Source of the DNA: CAMTWZ01 sp041749075
GTDB taxonomy: Bacteria > Bacteroidota > Rhodothermia > Balneolales > HLUCCA01
Direction of reading: 5' to 3'
Length of the DNA stretch: 64,000 nucleotides
NCBI GenBank assembly: GCA_041749075.1
Contig: JBGTBY010000011.1
Coordinates: forward strand, 4,021-68,020
Shown here: positions 62,483 through 64,000 of the stretch, one piece after another
Layout: every line of letters begins with the position of its first letter
Numbering within the stretch: the first letter of the stretch is position 1
Made by a program: the position numbers and the translations under genes
Notes under the pieces: generated by a model
Databases searched by the model: none
Seen by the model: only the letters and a program-made list of their open reading frames with translations
Told to the model about the DNA's origin: nothing

Positions 62483-62802
62483 CGCAGTTACCTCGACCTA
62501 CTGAAGGAGCGATCAGAGTCGCTGCAATTCACTTTCCTGGAGCTTATTAAGGGACTTATACCCGAGTTGACGCACACCACAGAGTTCGTTTCTGAAGTTT
62601 CCGCGTCTATTGCGCGCGAGCACTCCGAGGTCGCGGATCTGAATAGTATTGAACTGAGATGCAACTCATTAATAACGCAAACTGAGAACCCTGCCAGGAG
62701 TCACCGCGACGATGGAATTGTGTGATACCCGAAATTGAGTGTCGATATCTCTGGCGGCGTATAAACCGCGCTCACGCGCAATATGAACTTTGGTCTTAAG
62801 CG
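62483..62802. other. Cassette without a recognisable gene
   Basis: The 320 bp between attC 7 and attC 8 lack a minus-strand frame of useful length. A plus-strand frame runs from TTG 62474 to 62725 (83 aa), but it begins inside attC, opposes every other cassette gene and has no ribosome site. It could be a decayed or non-coding cassette. Confidence 0.55.
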
Positions 62803-62925
62803 CCATAACGGCTTTGCGTTTGTGCGGCGAGCCGTTCGGATTAAGTTAATGGAATTACCCTTTGATGCAAACGTTCTGAGCAAACCCCAAAACCGAGGCG
62901 AGTCCGAACGAAACGCTTGTTAGTA
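62803..62925 (-). repeat. attC site 8 (short form)
   Basis: TAAC at 62806, end GTTAGTA at 62919-62925. The right arm has GTCCGAACGA. The stop of the NTR-TonB_C gene lies within its last bases. Confidence 0.93.
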
Positions 62926-63831
62926 CGCGGATTTAGTTTTGAAATCAATTGTCATAGTATAGCTTGAGTTCACAGGAATGCCTTTAATTTTTGCTGGTAT
63001 CCAATTCGGCATAAGGTTTACAACTCGCAAAGCTTCGTTATCACATTCTAGATTTAAACTAAAATACTGAACTATTCGAAAGTTGCTGAGCTTACCGAGT
63101 TTAGATATATCAAAATATGCCATGACATAAGTTGGCTCACTTTCAACTACACCAAAGTTTATTTCTGTTTTTAAACTATCAAAAACCTGCTCATTAGTCC
63201 CAAGATCTATCGGCCATTTTTCGGGTAACGAGCACGGTATCAAGTTGTTCTGAATAAAGCTCGATAAACCGGAAACACCGCCTGGGAATTCAGGATAATC
63301 CTCGACAAAATCAAATGATGCGTTAGCCCATATCTCATTGTAGAGTTTTTCGGGAGACATTTCATTTATAGATAAACCGGTAGAAAATAATTCATCGAGC
63401 ATACTGATCTGCTCAAACGTATTTGCGCTCCCGTATTCTTTTGTACCGGAACATTTGTTGGTCTCAATCTTATCGTTAGTATCAAGAAATAACTGATCTA
63501 TATCAGTTTGATTTGCGAATCGATGCTGAGCAAAAACCAAGTATTTTGCATGTATTTCAAAGAAGGAAGCGCACGAGTTCAGATTCGAAATGATTGTTAA
63601 CGTATCATTTTGATTACCCTTGTATTTGGTTTCGACTTCAATTTCTACCCTCTGTTAGTCCGGATAACCTGTTGAATTGTCTGAGTATATATCTTCAACT
63701 GATATTACCGTACCTACAAAGATGAACTGTGCTTTCTTGACTTTGTCTTCAAAAAGTTCAGATTTGCATAAACAAGCATGCACCGACTGAAACGTAATGG
63801 AATAAAGAAATATGAGAAGGATTATTTTCAT
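62920..63831 (-). pseudogene. Exported NTR-like plus TonB C-terminal domain protein, interrupted by TAA
   Basis: Reading from ATG 63831, a signal peptide (KIILLIFLYSITFQSVHA) leads to CLCKSELF, the Cys-x-Cys start of an NTR/TIMP-like domain, and QFIFVGTVISVEDIY. TAA at 63657-63655 (codon 59) stops the frame. The same frame then continues as VEIEVETKYKGNQNDTLTII, YLVFAQHRF, TNKCSGTKEYGSA and a TonB-C-like domain (about codons 200-303: YPEFPGGVSGLSSFI, DISKLGKLSNFRIV, CDNEALRVVNLMPNW). Homology on both sides of the stop in one frame shows a single nonsense change or a sequence error. The position 16 bp after attC 9 and the end in attC 8 define a complete cassette. Confidence 0.82.
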
Positions 63832-63846
63832 GGATCATTTTCCGCG

Positions 63847-63969
63847 TACTAACGGCTTTGCGTTTGTGCGGCGAGCCGTTCGGATTAAGTTAATGGATTT
63901 ACCCTTTCATGCAAACGCCCGACGCTAACCCCGAAACCGAGGCGAGTCCGCACGAAACGCTTGTTATGG
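63847..63969 (-). repeat. attC site 9 (short form)
   Basis: TAAC at 63850, end GTTATGG at 63963-63969. Full common arms. The last 31 bases of the window belong to the next cassette. Confidence 0.93.
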
Positions 63970-64000
63970 CTCGTATTCACTAATATAATTTAAAAATTCC

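Larger units (their letters stand above)
51382..64000 (-). mobile_element. Integron gene-cassette array (integrase not in window)
   Basis: Eleven attC or attC-like sites separate minus-strand genes. Typical sites run from TAACGG to GTTAtgg with arms GCGTTTGTGCGG and CCGCACGAAACGC that pair except for one extra base, the asymmetry known for attC folding. Each gene stops a few bases from the next site, the standard cassette form. With genes reading leftwards, attI and intI should lie to the right of 64000; if none is there, the array is a cluster of attC sites lacking an integrase. Contents are dominated by toxin-antitoxin pairs, secreted proteins and unknown genes. Confidence 0.88.

Noticed and set aside
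62474..62725. Plus-strand 83-aa frame as a cassette gene
   Set aside because: Starts at TTG inside attC 7, has no ribosome site and opposes all other cassette genes; kept only as a possibility in the description of the stretch.
51862..63969. The regularly recurring repeats as a CRISPR array or as IS ends
   Set aside because: The repeats are 120-150 bp imperfect palindromes with genes of very different length between them, no cas or transposase genes are present, and the boundaries fit attC cores.

Overview
The left 26 kb is a moderately GC-rich bacterial chromosome: metX-thrA, a kinase/phosphatase/FHA signalling operon, and a complete dcw cell-division cluster (mraZ to ftsZ). MurE has the DNPRxEDP motif expected for meso-diaminopimelate peptidoglycan. 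The lipoproteins, six-bladed-propeller proteins, TonB-C domain and gene order suggest a Gram-negative of the Bacteroidota/FCB group. A Balneolales- or Rhodothermales-like lineage is my guess and is not proven by the window.

Layout. 1-5.1 kb: end of metX, fused aspartokinase-homoserine dehydrogenase, and a conserved protein of unknown role. 5.06-10.75 kb (minus): Ser/Thr kinase, FHA protein, PP2C, trypsin-FHA membrane protein, second PP2C, nearly all overlapping. 10.75-25.8 kb (plus): the dcw cluster, preceded by three TGGGA boxes at 10-bp pitch, the known MraZ operator pattern, and closed by a terminator after ftsZ. 26-28 kb: a methyltransferase, heptamer repeats and a secreted protein.

28.4-45.9 kb is an AT-rich defence island: a type III-like Mod and Res pair with an AlbA_2/ATPase gene between them, then a PD-(D/E)XK-like protein, a TIR protein, a second AlbA_2 protein, a truncated type IIG enzyme, a divergent reverse-transcriptase-like protein, a UPF0489 protein, HNH and GIY-YIG nucleases, and an unknown gene. 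Fragments of the 5' end of one GNAT acetyltransferase gene recur directly after several of these blocks, which suggests repeated insertion or exchange at one site. No IS element or transposase was seen. 46-48.1 kb holds an NfeD-like/flotillin pair with host-like composition.

48.2-64 kb carries only minus-strand genes. From 51.86 kb to the right edge it is an integron cassette array: nine well-conserved attC sites of about 120-150 bp plus two degenerate ones separate small genes, many of them toxin-antitoxin modules (PIN, HigA-like, DinJ/YafQ, DUF433/DUF5615, addiction-module component). Other cassettes carry a secreted mini-RHS toxin with a putative immunity gene, a transglutaminase-like protein, a six-bladed-propeller lipoprotein and an NTR-TonB_C gene broken by a stop codon. 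No integrase is in the window; gene polarity predicts attI/intI beyond the right edge. The array shows 3'-end swapping: two unrelated antitoxins share one C-terminal tail, and a nucleotidyltransferase carries the tail of a DinJ/RelB antitoxin.
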